Source of the DNA: Plicaturopsis crispa FD-325 SS-3 | Taxonomy: Eukaryota; Basidiomycota; Agaricomycetes; Amylocorticiales; Amylocorticiaceae | Reading direction: 5' to 3' | DNA: 64,000 nucleotides | Assembly (NCBI GenBank): GCA_000827205.1 | Contig: KN832561.1 | Span: 1,048,505 to 1,112,504, forward strand | Part shown: positions 11,963 to 23,333 of the stretch, piece after piece | How the letters are laid out: every line of letters starts with the position of its first letter | Position numbering within the stretch: position 1 is the stretch's first letter | Position numbers and translations under genes: made by a program | Notes under the pieces: generated by a model | The model's database searches: none | What the model saw: the letters and a program-made list of their open reading frames with translations, nothing else | What the model was told of the DNA's origin: nothing

Positions 11963-13458
11963 CTAAGCGACCACAGCCTCAGGATAATCGGTGTACCCCT
12001 TCGCTCCCTCCTCCGCCCCATAAAGCTGAGCAGGAACGACAACCGCATCCAACGGCAACCCACGCTCAATCCGTTTCACAAGGTCCGGGTGCCCAATCCA
12101 CAACCACCCAAACTGCGCCGCGTCAATCTTCCCCTCCGCGATAAGCGTCGATGCCTCGGGCGGCGAGAGGCCGCCGTTGAGGACGAGCGGCGTGCGCTTG
12201 ATGAAGGGCCGGTACGTCTGGAGGATGTCGTGCGGGGTTCCGCGCGGCTTCCCGTCGATTGGGGGGTCGGAGGCGGGGCGGTAGCGTGAGAGGCAGATGT
12301 ACGCGAGGGGGAGTTTGTCCGCTTCTGTGAGCAGGTAGCTGAAGGTGTCGATGGTTTCTTGGAGGGGCATCCTGATGACGCGATATCAGTAAGAGATAGA
12401 GGGTGTGCTAATCGAGCTACACACCCAACATCGTTGGCACCACCCGCTGGGTTGAGCTTGATTGCTACTTTGTCAGGCCCAAATACGTCGACCACTGCCT
12501 TTAGGACCTCGAGCGCAAATCTACAGCGGTTAGCAACCGATCCACCCCAGCTATCCGTGCGGATATTGGAGCCGGTGTCGAGGAATTGGGGTATCAGGGT
12601 GCCCGAAGCCCCATGGACTACATACTTTGTCGGATTTGTGTATGCCGCACAGCATGAATAGAACACACCTTCGATACCATCGAATCCCGCCGCCTTTGCG
12701 TTGACGGCAGCGCGCTTGTAGGTGTCGACGAGGACCGAAGGATCTGGGACTTCAGTAGGCTAACAAGACGAAATCACTCAAAACACAGGAAAGACACGAG
12801 GATTGGCCGGCACTGACTATGGCATACCCTGGCTGCCCTGGTATGAAGTGGAACTTTCCGCCGCGCGCTGCTATAGCAGACGGGGCGTACACAGGCTACT
12901 CGAGTCGACTCGATCAGTCAAACCGCGCGCGAACTGAGAAATGTGCAACATACACGACCAGATTGTTTTTGCTCAGGTGCGTCAGGATGGCAGAGTCGAC
13001 CACCTGGGTAAAAAAGGTGGTCAGTCAACGTGCGCTTTGGAAATACGACTGAAGGCATATCTCCGTACCATGGGCGAGCTGTACGAAAATTCGGCTGCCT
13101 TCCGCGTGGACCGACTCTGTAATCTTCTTCCATCCCTCGATCTGCTCAGGACTCCAGATACCAGGGGTATGCTCCCAAGGTAGGCTACATGAAGCACATA
13201 AGTAACAGTAAGCATTGTCTTGTCGGGATCACGAGACACAATGGCAGCGCACCCTTGCTGATCCACAGTCGTGCCCTCCGTGACAATCAGACCCGCCCCG
13301 CCTCTCGCGCGCTGCGTGTAGTACTCGAGATTGAGCGCGTTCGGCACGTTGGTTGGCACGGAGCGGTTGCGCGTAAGCGCGGCCATGAAGACGCGGTTTC
13401 GGAGGGACGTAGATCCGAGCTGAAGGGGCTTCAAGAGAGCCGCAGTAGTGGTAGCCAT
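11963..13458 (-). CDS. Old yellow enzyme-like NADH:flavin oxidoreductase, divergent active site
   Basis: This is an FMN-binding TIM-barrel of the old yellow enzyme family, which reduces activated C=C bonds with NAD(P)H. The first exon gives [23 protein letters not shown]-type sequence and an [14 protein letters not shown] stretch. Later exons give [39 protein letters not shown] and the C-terminal [13 protein letters not shown]. About seven exons join in phase. Three normally conserved positions differ. The substrate-binding His is followed by Ser instead of Asn or His. The catalytic Tyr two residues further is Thr. The FMN-phosphate Arg of the FGR motif is Trp in [18 protein letters not shown] resembles the bacterial YqjM-type subgroup. 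The fold assignment is secure; whether the enzyme is active, and on what, is open. Confidence 0.9.
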
Positions 13459-13990
13459 GGTGAGGCGATGGTGGAAGGTGGGTGGTAGTTGTTAGAGTGC
13501 AGGTAGAGTGTTTTCTCTACGCGAGCTTTATAGTACATGCGCGTAATCGATTGTCGGGACAGTCTGTCACCCTGCAGCAACACAGGCCGCGCGTCGGCCA
13601 GTACTTAGTTGCGCGTTGAAGGAGTGTCCCTAGCCGGTTTCAGGCGTTGTCAGCTCACCCACAACTAGTGCTCGGGTACGACTCACCTCTACGTATGGTG
13701 AATCAGCATGATGCAGGATAGACGCAGGTAGACAGCACTCCGTTGCGCAACTTGCATAAGATCGTTGATATTTGACTATGAACATGACTAATGCAAAATC
13801 ATTGTTAGATTGAACCGTTCAGTGCTATTGCAGAAGATGAGTAAGCTCATTATTAGTTAGAACGGGCTTACTTATAAAACATGTACCTCCTCCTCCTCCT
13901 CCAATAATAAATTATAACGAGGGACAACGCTCACCTCCTTACTCCTAGCGATAATCACATCATGATGATTTGACAATGTCAGTTAAATAG
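13459..13990. other. Intergenic between two minus-strand genes, with a short CCT microsatellite
   Basis: This should contain the old yellow enzyme promoter and the 3' end of the neighbouring gene. A run of CCT units occupies about 13886-13902. No coding signal was seen. Confidence 0.5.
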
Positions 13991-16318
13991 TTATTTCGGT
14001 CGTCCACCCCATCCCTCCCAGTCGAACTGCGTTTTGTTAGGCCTCGATTTTTTGGCTGTACTAGTACTGTTTCCCGAAGATTTAGGCCGGGAGCTAGACG
14101 GGGCGGACGATAGCATAGCGGACAAAGTAGTTTGTGTCTTTGACCCCGGCACGCCAGACGACCCCACTCCGCCAGAGGATGGTCGGGGTCGAGCCTTGGC
14201 CTTGGGACGCTGCGAGTCCGCCTCCGCCTCCGCCCGCGCGTTCTCGTCGCGCATCCGCTTCCGGACCTCAGCCGATAATTCGGGGACGGGCAGGGTGGAT
14301 ATTCGTTTCAACGATGTTGACGCGGAAGCCAGTCTCGGCGGAGGAGGAGGCGGCGGCTCGAGATTAGTAGGCTTGGGGAGCGAAGTAGTAGGCTTGGGGA
14401 GCGAAGTAGTAGGCTTGAGGAGCGAAGTAGTAGGCTTGGGGAGCGAAGTAGTAGGCTTGGGGAGCGAAGTACTAGGCTTAGGGAGTGAGGTACTAGGCTC
14501 GGGGAGTGAGGTACTCGTACCAGTTTCAACTGCAGGTGGGCGTCGAAAAGGGTTGCGTGTCGACACCGGTCGCATGTCTAACGATTTGGTGGTCGTAGTA
14601 GTGGCATTTATCGTCGTCGTCGTCGTCGGAGGAGGAGGAGGGAACGCAGCCTGTGTGATCTTCCTACGTTTGAAGTTGCTCGCCATAGCCTGCAGGCTCT
14701 TCATCGCCTCCCTCGCCTTCTCGCTCCTTCGTTCCACGGGCACGGTCTGCGTGTCTGGATTCTCGCGAGATCGCGTGGCCTTTCTGTCTCGGCTTGTTTT
14801 AGTGGAGTTGCTTGTGCTAGCGTAGTTCCATGCGGCCGGGGAGCGGAAGAGCATGAGCCGAGCGTCTCCGGAGTGGGGGCGGGTCGAGGGGGCGGGTAAG
14901 ATGTTTATGGGCAGGGGGAGGGGCTGGTAGAACGATGATGTATTTGCGTGAGTCGGTGCTGATGGAGTGGGTTGTTGGGAGAGTAGTGAGGCATCAGACG
15001 TCGAACCGGGTGGATGGGGATGAAAAACCGGGTTAGGGGGGCTAGCGTCCAGCTCTATGTCGGGGTCTTCGCCGAAGTCGTTTTCGTCCACATGATGAGT
15101 TCGACAGCGTCTGCAGTCGCACCCTCCCTCGGTTTCATAATCCGCCCATGGGTCATGGCCACAATCGCCACATCCCCACCCCCCGCACGTTCTGCAGGGA
15201 CAATATTCGCATCCGCGTCCGTCACAGACCTCACACGGCGGACGATAGAGCGTGCAACCCATCTCGTGCCCCTCTCCAGGGACCTTCGACGACCCCCCAC
15301 ACATCTCGCAGCCAGGTTTCCGCCGGGAACCCAGAATCGTGCTACCCGCGCTAGCAGGCTGCGGACGAGACGGTTTGCGCGATCTCAGAGGGGCGGGATG
15401 GTGCAGAGCGTTGACGTGGAGGTAGAAGACGTGAGCGCTAGAGTGCACGTTCGGGGCTTCGGAGAGCGATTGCAATGCGGCGTGGATAGGCGTAGGGTGA
15501 TACAGCGACGGGTCGGTTGCCGGGCTGAAGCCGCTCGCGCCTTTGGCCGTTGCGCGGGGGGTGCACTGCGTGCCTCTGAGGTCTGGATTCCCGAGTTCAG
15601 CATTCGGAACATCACGGTGCAGGAGGAGGAGGGAAGCCGTACCTATCACACTGAGCAGCGGGAACTGCATGAGGGAGGGGAGCACTTCGTCGTCGATCTT
15701 CCAACAGTCTCGTAGGCTTAGAATGCGTAGAGGGGATTCCAACGAACGCGATAGCACTTTGACGCCGTAGACGCTAATTGACGTTTCGCTGATATCGAGA
15801 GCTGCGAGAGTGCGGAGCTGGCGCAGATAAACGACGGTGTCGTCCGTGAGCTGCTGTTGGTATGTGAGATCCAAGACGGTGACCAAAGCGAACTCCGTAG
15901 TCGACGGGATACGCTGCAGTAGAGGAAGGTGAGGGTCAGACAGTGGGATTGGATACGAGTCGAATATAGTAGGGAGGGAAGAGGGATAGAGCTGAACGAG
16001 GAGTGCCCATAACCTAGGATCTACTTGGGATAAGGCTAGCGGTGATCCTGGCTTGTAAGAAGGAAACACCTCCTGAAGAATCCGTTCAGGATGGTGAGAA
16101 AGCCTGGTCGTGCCTAGTGCATGCCCAAATTCATCGGGAAAAGCTGTCATGCGCGTCAAGCAAAACCATCCAAGAGACGGGACGCGGCGGTGTACGCGCT
16201 GCGATCCGATGGAGTACGGGGCTACACCTAGGTCCTGCGGTGATAGCACGCTTTCGAGTACTGTAGCGTCTTCAGCCGACGCCTGAGCCTTGGGGCGCCA
16301 CAAGACAATGGGTTGCAT
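13991..16318 (-). CDS. Single-exon leucine-rich / cysteine-rich protein with proline repeat
   Basis: The intronless frame encodes about 775 residues from the ATG at 16318. The N-terminal third has leucine-rich, repeat-like segments: FALVTVLDLTYQQQLTDDTV, LRTLAALDISETSISVYGVK and LRILSLRDCWKIDDEVLP. Near residues 335-415 is a cysteine-dense module (CEMCGG, PPCEVCDGRGCEYCPCRTC, CGDCGHDPW, GGCDCRRCRTHH) that resembles a zinc-binding fold. A long disordered tail follows, with a TSLPKPT heptad repeated seven times near residues 600-650. The tail is basic and Ser-rich and ends in FDWEGWGGRPK. I do not recognise a named family with this combination. The basic tail would fit a nuclear protein, but that is inference. 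The gene is divergent from FKS1. Confidence 0.7.
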   Translation of the reverse strand: MQPIVLWRPKAQASAEDATVLESVLSPQDLGVAPYSIGSQRVHRRVPSLGWFCLTRMTAFPDEFGHALGTTRLSHHPERILQEVFPSYKPGSPLALSQVDPRLWALLVQLYPSSLPTIFDSYPIPLSDPHLPLLQRIPSTTEFALVTVLDLTYQQQLTDDTVVYLRQLRTLAALDISETSISVYGVKVLSRSLESPLRILSLRDCWKIDDEVLPSLMQFPLLSVIGTASLLLLHRDVPNAELGNPDLRGTQCTPRATAKGASGFSPATDPSLYHPTPIHAALQSLSEAPNVHSSAHVFYLHVNALHHPAPLRSRKPSRPQPASAGSTILGSRRKPGCEMCGGSSKVPGEGHEMGCTLYRPPCEVCDGRGCEYCPCRTCGGWGCGDCGHDPWADYETEGGCDCRRCRTHHVDENDFGEDPDIELDASPPNPVFHPHPPGSTSDASLLSQQPTPSAPTHANTSSFYQPLPLPINILPAPSTRPHSGDARLMLFRSPAAWNYASTSNSTKTSRDRKATRSRENPDTQTVPVERRSEKAREAMKSLQAMASNFKRRKITQAAFPPPPPTTTTTINATTTTTKSLDMRPVSTRNPFRRPPAVETGTSTSLPEPSTSLPKPSTSLPKPTTSLPKPTTSLLKPTTSLPKPTTSLPKPTNLEPPPPPPPRLASASTSLKRISTLPVPELSAEVRKRMRDENARAEAEADSQRPKAKARPRPSSGGVGSSGVPGSKTQTTLSAMLSSAPSSSRPKSSGNSTSTAKKSRPNKTQFDWEGWGGRPK
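14366..14512. repeat. 21-bp coding minisatellite, seven units
   Basis: Seven contiguous 21-bp units (consensus AGTAGGCTTGGGGAGCGAAGT on the plus strand) encode the heptapeptide TSLPKPT in the minus-strand gene. Units 1, 2, 4 and 5 are identical, unit 3 has one change, and units 6 and 7 are more diverged. This suggests recent expansion at one end and a potentially length-variable tract. Confidence 0.92.
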
Positions 16319-17034
16319 CGTCCTAGCCGTGTCGCAGCAAAGAACTTGGGGTTCAGTCACGTGACAGGCGCGTACTTGTGAAGGGACGCAACCTGAGTTG
16401 AACCTGAGCACAGATTCAAAACGACTTGGAGGGCACTGAGATGCGTATAACTTTAAGGCTTACCGAAGGATATACGGGTGATATCGCGTCCTTGAAGCGC
16501 GTCAAAGGATTTCAATAACTATCGCCTGTAGTATCCAACACCTCTTATGCGGAGCAAGTCATGGAGACAAACGAATAACTCACCTCCAATCTACGTCTAA
16601 GCGGAGGATATATGCTTGGACGTGTGCGCTCTGCGTTCACTATTTCCCAACTTCAATTCTTGTGGCGAATGAACTTGAAGAAGAAATTGGTCGGGATTGA
16701 ATGGTCAGACGTAGAGGCCCTTTTCTGGTGATGCGGGGGTGCAACTGTAGCTGTATATACGCGCTGTAAGTATGGCTTTACTGATACTTGGCAGCAAATA
16801 CTGGTTCTACGTCGCGAACGACGCTAAGAAGATGAAACGCGCTTGAACGAGCGCCACCGGCACGAATCTCATTGGCAACAAGCTTTCCCACGGGGGCTTC
16901 GCGGTATAGCACTCCCGAATTCCTTCAAAGCTTGTTCTCCCATCCTCTTGCTCGCTATCGTCTGGGTTTTCCGTCGTTCTTTCTCCTTCTAACCGTCTTT
17001 CTTTACTGATAACACAACTCTACTACTGACCGCC
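16319..17034. promoter_or_regulatory. Divergent upstream region of the LRR/Cys-rich gene and FKS1, with pyrimidine-rich FKS1 leader
   Basis: Both genes start outward from this 0.7-kb stretch. The last part (about 16930-17008) is strongly C/T-rich on the plus strand, as is usual just upstream of highly expressed fungal genes, and runs directly into the FKS1 ATG. I did not find a convincing TATA box. Confidence 0.5.
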
Positions 17035-20000
17035 ATGTACGGCCAGCCCTATGGCCAAAGTCAAAACAACCCGTTCCAGCAACGACAGCCAGCGCCGCCA
17101 CGCAACGATTATGAGGCAGAGTCGTCCGAAGACGGGTACGGTAGTACCACACGTCTGCAGTACGACTATGACCGCTCTGGTGAGTTTTACTGTCGCATAC
17201 TGTGAACTTTTGCTCATTGCTTTCTAGCCCGGGCCTCCGACGCTTCATCAGCGCGCCATTACGCTCCGTCAATAGCCGACTCCCAGGCTAGTCAAGCTCA
17301 AGGCTCACCTTTTGGTGACCCCGGTCATGGCACCGAACCGTATCCTGCCTGGTCTGCAGAACGCCAGGTGCCTATATCGACGGAAGAAATTGAGGACATC
17401 TTTCTCGACTTGACACAGAAGTTCGGCTTCCAGCGCGACTCTATGCGAAACACCGTAAGTCAGACATATTGAGTGCGATTATCCATGCTCACCTTCCCCC
17501 AGTTTGACTTCCTCATGCAATTGCTTGATTCCCGCGCATCGAGAATGTCGCCCAATCAAGCCCTCCTTACACTCCATGCTGATTACATTGGCGGCCAGCA
17601 TGCCAATTATCGCAAATGGTATTTTGCCGCTCAGCTCAACCTCGACGACGCCGTGGGCCAATCCCAAAACCCTGGACTTCAGCGCCTCAAGTCCGTCAAG
17701 GGCCTTGCCGGTGGCAATGCAGGCAGCTCCAAGCACTTGGATAGTGCTCTGAACCGCTGGCGCAACGCGATGAACAGCATGAGCCAGTACGACAGGCTGC
17801 GCCAGATTGCATTGTATCTCCTGTGCTGGGGAGAAGGTGCCAACGTTCGCTTCGTGCCCGAATGCATGTGCTTCATCTTCAAGTGCGCCGACGACTACTA
17901 CCGTAGCCCGGAGTGCCAGAATCGTCTCGAGCCCGTGCCAGAGGGCCTCTATCTCAACACGATTGTCAAACCGCTTTATCGATTCATGCGCGACCAGATC
18001 TACGAGGTCGTCGACGGCAAGTTTGTCAAGAAGGAGAAGGACCACCACGAGATCATCGGGTACGACGATATCAACCAACTGTTCTGGTATCCGGAGGGGC
18101 TGGCTCGCATAGTACTATCTGATAACGTGAGCTTGTCATGGCACCTACCTCCCAGTTTTGCTACTGACTTCTCTGTAGACTCGACTTGTCGATGTTCCCC
18201 CGGCGCAACGGTTCATGAAAATCAGTCGCATCGACTGGAACCGTGTATTCTTCAAGACGTACTTTGAGAAGCGATCCACCGCGCACCTGCTGGTCAACTT
18301 TAACCGCATATGGATCTTGCACATCTCCCTCTACTGGTTCTACACCGCCTTCAACTCGCCCAAGGTCTACGCCCCACACAACAAGCAATTCCCGTCAGCC
18401 CCCATGACATGGTCTGCGACCGCCCTCGGCGGTGCTGTGTCCACTATCATCATGATATTCGCCACGATATTCGAATTCGCCTATATCCCTACTACATGGA
18501 ATAATGCGTCTCATTTGACCACCCGTCTTCTCTTCCTCCTCGTGATCCTCGCCCTCACTGCCGGCCCGACCGTCTACATCGCGCTCGTGGATGGTCGTCC
18601 CGGAGCGCAGACCGTCCCTCTTATCATCGCCATCGTACAGTTCTTCATCTCCGTCGTCGCGACCATATGCTTTGGCTTCATCCCGTCGGGCCGTATATTT
18701 GGTGACCGAGTAGCAGGCAAATCGCGCAAGTACATGGCTTCGCAGACGTTTACCGCCTCGTACCCCACACTCATCCGCTCCGCCCGTTCTGCGTCCGTCG
18801 CGATGTGGACGCTCATCTTCGGATGCAAGTTCGTGGAGTCGTACTTCTTCCTCACATCCTCCTTCTCCTCGCCCGTCGCTGTTATGGCGAGAACGAAGGT
18901 GCAAGGATGCAGTGACAAGTATTTTGGAAACGTCCTCTGTGTCAACCAAGTTCCGTTCACGCTCACCATCATGTATGTCATGGATCTCATCCTGTTCTTC
19001 CTGGACACGTACCTTTGGTATGTCATCTGGATCGTGGTCTTCAGTTTGGGCCGTTCGTTCTCGTTGGGATTGTCTATCTGGACACCGTGGAAGGATATCT
19101 TCACCCGTTTACCGAAGCGCATCTACGCCAAGCTCTTGGCTACGAGCGAGATGGAGGTCAAATATAAGCCCAAGGTATGTTCATGTTTTTGCTGAGCACG
19201 AGCCGCCGCTAAATCTGCATAATAAGGTTCTTGTCTCGCAAATTTGGAACGCCATCATCATTTCCATGTACCGCGAGCACTTGCTTAGCATCGACCACGT
19301 TCAACGTCTTCTGTACCATCAAGTCGATGGCCCTGACGGCCGACGCACCCTTCGTGCGCCGCCCTTCTTCACGAATCAGGACGGCCAGGGCTTCAAGGGC
19401 AACTTCTTCCCCGCTGGTGGTGAAGCGGAGCGCCGTATCTCGTTCTTCGCAACCTCTCTGACCACTGCCCTCCCCGAACCTCTGCCTGTTGACGCCATGC
19501 CTACGTTCACCGTCCTCGTGCCCCATTACTCCGAGAAGATTCTGCTCAGTCTGCGCGAGATCATTCGTGAAGAGGACCAGAACACTCGTGTCACTCTGCT
19601 TGAATACCTTAAGCAGCTGCACCCCGTCGAGTGGGACAACTTCGTGAAGGATACCAAGATCCTTGCGGAGGAGACGGAGGCGATGGACGGGACGCACAGC
19701 ATGTCGGAGAAGGCGAGCAAGACGGACGATCTACCATTCTACTGCATCGGCTTCAAGACCTCGAGTCCGGAGTACACGCTTCGCACCCGTATCTGGGCGT
19801 CGCTTCGTGCGCAGACCCTCTACCGCACCGTTTCCGGTATGATGAACTATTCGAAGGCGATCAAGCTGCTCTACCGCGTAGAGAACCCGGATATCGTGCA
19901 GATGTTTGGCGGGAACACCGAGAAGTTGGAGCGGGAGCTCGAGCGCATGGCACGCAGGAAGTTCAAGTTCACGATCTCCATGCAACGCTTCTCCAAGTTC

Positions 20001-22743
20001 AACAAGGAAGAGCAGGAGAATGCGGAGTTTTTGCTTCGGGCGTACCCGGACCTTCAGATTGCCTACCTTGACGAGGAGCCCGGTGAAAAGGGCGGCGACG
20101 TGCGCATATTCTCGACGCTCATTGACGGTCACTCCGAGATCGACGAGGTCACCGCGAAGAGGAAGCCCAAGTTCCGTATCGAGCTCCCTGGAAATCCTAT
20201 CATCGGTGACGGCAAATCGGACAACCAGAACCATGCGATCGTGTTCTACCGTGGCGAGTACCTGCAGCTCATCGATGCCAATCAGGACAACTACCTCGAG
20301 GAGTGTCTCAAGATCCGTAACATCCTTGGGGAGTTCGAGGAATACTCCATGTCGAGCCAGAGCCCGTATGCGCAATGGGGTCACAAGGAGTTCAACAAGG
20401 CGCCTGTCGCTATCATCGGTACCCGCGAGTACATCTTCTCCGAGAACATTGGTGTCCTCGGTGATATCGCTGCTGGCAAGGAACAGACATTCGGTACCAT
20501 GACGGCTCGTGCGCTTGCCTGGATCGGTGGCAAGCTCCATTACGGACATCCCGATTTCCTGAACGGTCTGTTCATGAACACGCGGGGTGGTGTCTCGAAA
20601 GCTCAGAAGGGATTGCATGTCAATGAGGATATTTTCGCCGGTATGAACGCCTTCGGTCGCGGCGGTCGTATCAAGCACTCGGAGTACTACCAGTGCGGAA
20701 AAGGTCGTGATCTTGGCTTTGGTACTATCCTCAACTTCCAGACGAAGATCGGTATGGGTATGGGTGAGCAGTTGCTCAGTCGAGAGTACTACTACCTCGG
20801 AACACAGTTGCCCATCGACCGTTTCCTCACATTCTACTACGCTCACGCTGGTTTCCACATCAACAACATCCTGGTTATCTACTCCATTCAGGTTTTCATG
20901 GTCACATGTAAGTGACATTGTCTCTCGATGTGCTACATCATTCTTAATTTATGTGCCTTTACAGTGCTGTTCATCGGTACTCTCAACAAACAGCTTGCGA
21001 TATGTAAGGTCGACACCCTCGGAAATGTCATCGGAGGGCAGCCGGGTTGCTACAACCTTATCCCCGTGTTCGACTGGATCAAGCGTTGTATCGTGTCCAT
21101 TTTCTTGGTCTTCTTCATTGCTTTCTTGCCACTCTTCTTGCAAGGTCAGCTACGCTTGTCATTTATGGAAGATTTTGGAAGCTCACAAACTTTAACAGAG
21201 TTGACCGAGAGAGGAACCGGTAAAGCGCTGCTGCGTCTCGGGAAGCATTTCATGTCCATGTCGCCCATTTTCGAAGTGTTTTCGACACAGATCTACTCGC
21301 AAGCCGTGCTCAGTAATTTGACGTTTGGTGGTGCCCGATACATCGCTACGGGTCGTGGATTTGCGACTACTAGGCTGTCCTTCAGTACCCTCTATTCGCG
21401 TTTCGCCGGCCCAAGCATCTACATGGGAATGCGTAACCTGCTCCTTCTCCTCTACGCTACCATGGCCATCTACATCCCGCATCTGATCTACTTCTGGTTC
21501 TCGGTACTCTCGCTCTGCATCGCACCCTTCGTTTTCAACCCGCACCAGTTCTCTTTCACCGACTTCATGGTCGACTATCGGGAATTCTTGCGGTGGATGT
21601 CGCGCGGTAACTCTCGCACCAAGGCCAGCAGCTGGTACGGTTATTGCCGTATCTCGCGCACGATGATCACTGGTTACAAGAAGAAGAAACTCGGCCATCC
21701 CTCCGAGAAGCTGTCGGGCGATGTTCCTCGCGCGACCTGGCATACCGTTATCTTCTCCGAGGTTCTGTGGCCCATACTTATGTCCTCGATTTTCATCGTT
21801 GCGTACATGTTCGTCAAGTCCTTCCCGGATCGCGATGGGAAACAGCCGCCCAGCCCATTGATCCGTATCGCTGTTGTTGCCATCGGGCCTGTGGCATGGA
21901 ATGCGGCGGTCTTGGCCTCGCTGTTCTTTGTATCATTATTCCTCGGGCCTATGATGGAACACTGGACCAAGTTCGCGTCCGTCATGGCGGGTATTGCCCA
22001 TTTCTTGGCGCTTCTAGGAATAATTGCATTCTTTGAATTCTTCGTGCGTATATCTGATACACTCGTTTGCAAAGCTCGGCTGAATTTTATTTCTGCAGTG
22101 GTTCCTCGAGCTATGGGATGCGTCACACGCCGTACTCGGTGTTATCGCTATCGTCGCCATACAGCGTACCATCCAAAAGATCCTCATCGCCGTTTTCTTG
22201 ACCCGTGAATACAAGCACGATGAGACGAACAGAGCGTGGTGGTCGGGTAAATGGTACGGACGGGGTATGGGAACATCCGCGATGTCACAACCAGCCCGTG
22301 AATTTGTGGTGAAGATTGTCGAAATGTCCCTATGGAGTTCCGACTTCTTGCTGGGCCACTTGCTGCTGATAATCCTCACACCGCCTATCCTGATACCGTA
22401 CAGTGACAGGCTTCATTCTACGATGTTGTGTGAGTGGCACTCTGTTTTCAACCTGTTACACATATCTAACTGACTTTCTCCCCTAGTCTGGCTTCGTCCC
22501 TCGAAGCAGATTCGTGCGCCTTTGTTCTCAATGAAGCAAAAGCGCCAACGTCGCTGGATCGTTGTGAAGTACACTGTTATCTACACCATTGTCGTCGCAG
22601 CGTTGGCCGCGTTGATTGTGCTGCGTAAGTCGCTGTCGCCCTTGATCCGCATGCCAGTACGTCTAACGCCCAGTGATTTCTTTGTAGCTGCTCTCTTCAG
22701 GGACGCTATCCATTTCAACTGCACCGTCTGCCACAACATCTAG
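17035..22743 (+). CDS. FKS1: 1,3-beta-glucan synthase catalytic subunit (GT48)
   Basis: This large plasma-membrane enzyme polymerises UDP-glucose into the 1,3-beta-glucan of the cell wall and is normally controlled by Rho1. The start [12 protein letters not shown] is followed by a Gln/Ser-rich cytosolic tail. Next is the FKS1 N-terminal domain (around 17.5-18.2 kb, containing [14 protein letters not shown]) and a first membrane cluster (about 18.3-19.1 kb). The GT48 cytosolic domain (about 19.2-20.9 kb) includes [17 protein letters not shown]-like sequence (here [12 protein letters not shown]), [20 protein letters not shown] and [20 protein letters not shown] second membrane cluster runs to the C-terminus, which ends NCTVCHNI. 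About ten introns were inferred. Echinocandin hot spot 1 reads FLTSSFSSP and hot spot 2 DWIKRCIV, both different from the yeast versions. It appears intact. Confidence 0.98.
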
Positions 22744-23333
22744 GAGGGTCTCGCCTATTTGGATTATTGGACATCACTACTTATAAACACACTATTGCTC
22801 TGGCCCCGTTTGGCTTGCTGTATATCCTCCTCCATCTATACTCGCAGCTCGTCCTCTGGATTGATTTCTGTAATTATACCACGCAATGCAAGCGTCTAAC
22901 TTAGAAACACCCCATAGAATGCGAGCAAGCGAGTCTGCCTGAGCTTGGCCTGAGCAGTCTATCGAATCGAATCGATAGTCCTCGGCTCCGCGGAAGGGCT
23001 TCGAATTCCCAGGGACTTCCCATGCTTGTCCCATGCGTTGGAGTGGGCACTGGGCAGTCCGTTCGCTTTGACACCCTCTTTAACACGTCGGACTGCGTTG
23101 TTCGTGCGAGTCCACCAGCACCTGCAGCTGCAGTATCGATATCGCCCCGACGCTGGTCAATAGATTGACACTAAAAGAGTCGATACGCCAATCGCGTACG
23201 TGAAGGCGCGCATGCGCAAACGCTATACGCCGCAAAACATTGTTCTGACAATTATACTCAGGAAGGAGGAGGCCTTCCGGTCATATCAAGACATCACCTA
23301 CTGTCACTAGTCACTCGGTTTGATTGTCGCAAC
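22744..23333. other. Intergenic: FKS1 3' region and F-box gene promoter
   Basis: No coding signal or clear repeat. The two flanking genes are tandem on the plus strand. Short minus-strand frames here look random. Confidence 0.5.

Noticed and set aside
14034-14825. 263-codon plus-strand frame with repeated LGSEVVG units
   Set aside because: It is the antisense reading of the TSLPKPT minisatellite and surrounding low-complexity tail of the minus-strand gene.
16319-16411. Longer N-terminus for the LRR/Cys-rich gene
   Set aside because: The extension to 16411 begins at GTG, not ATG; the first ATG is at 16318.
19731-20918. 395-codon open frame on the minus strand
   Set aside because: It lies wholly antisense to the GT48 catalytic domain of FKS1. 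The GC-rich third positions of that gene leave the opposite frame free of stops; no domain is visible.
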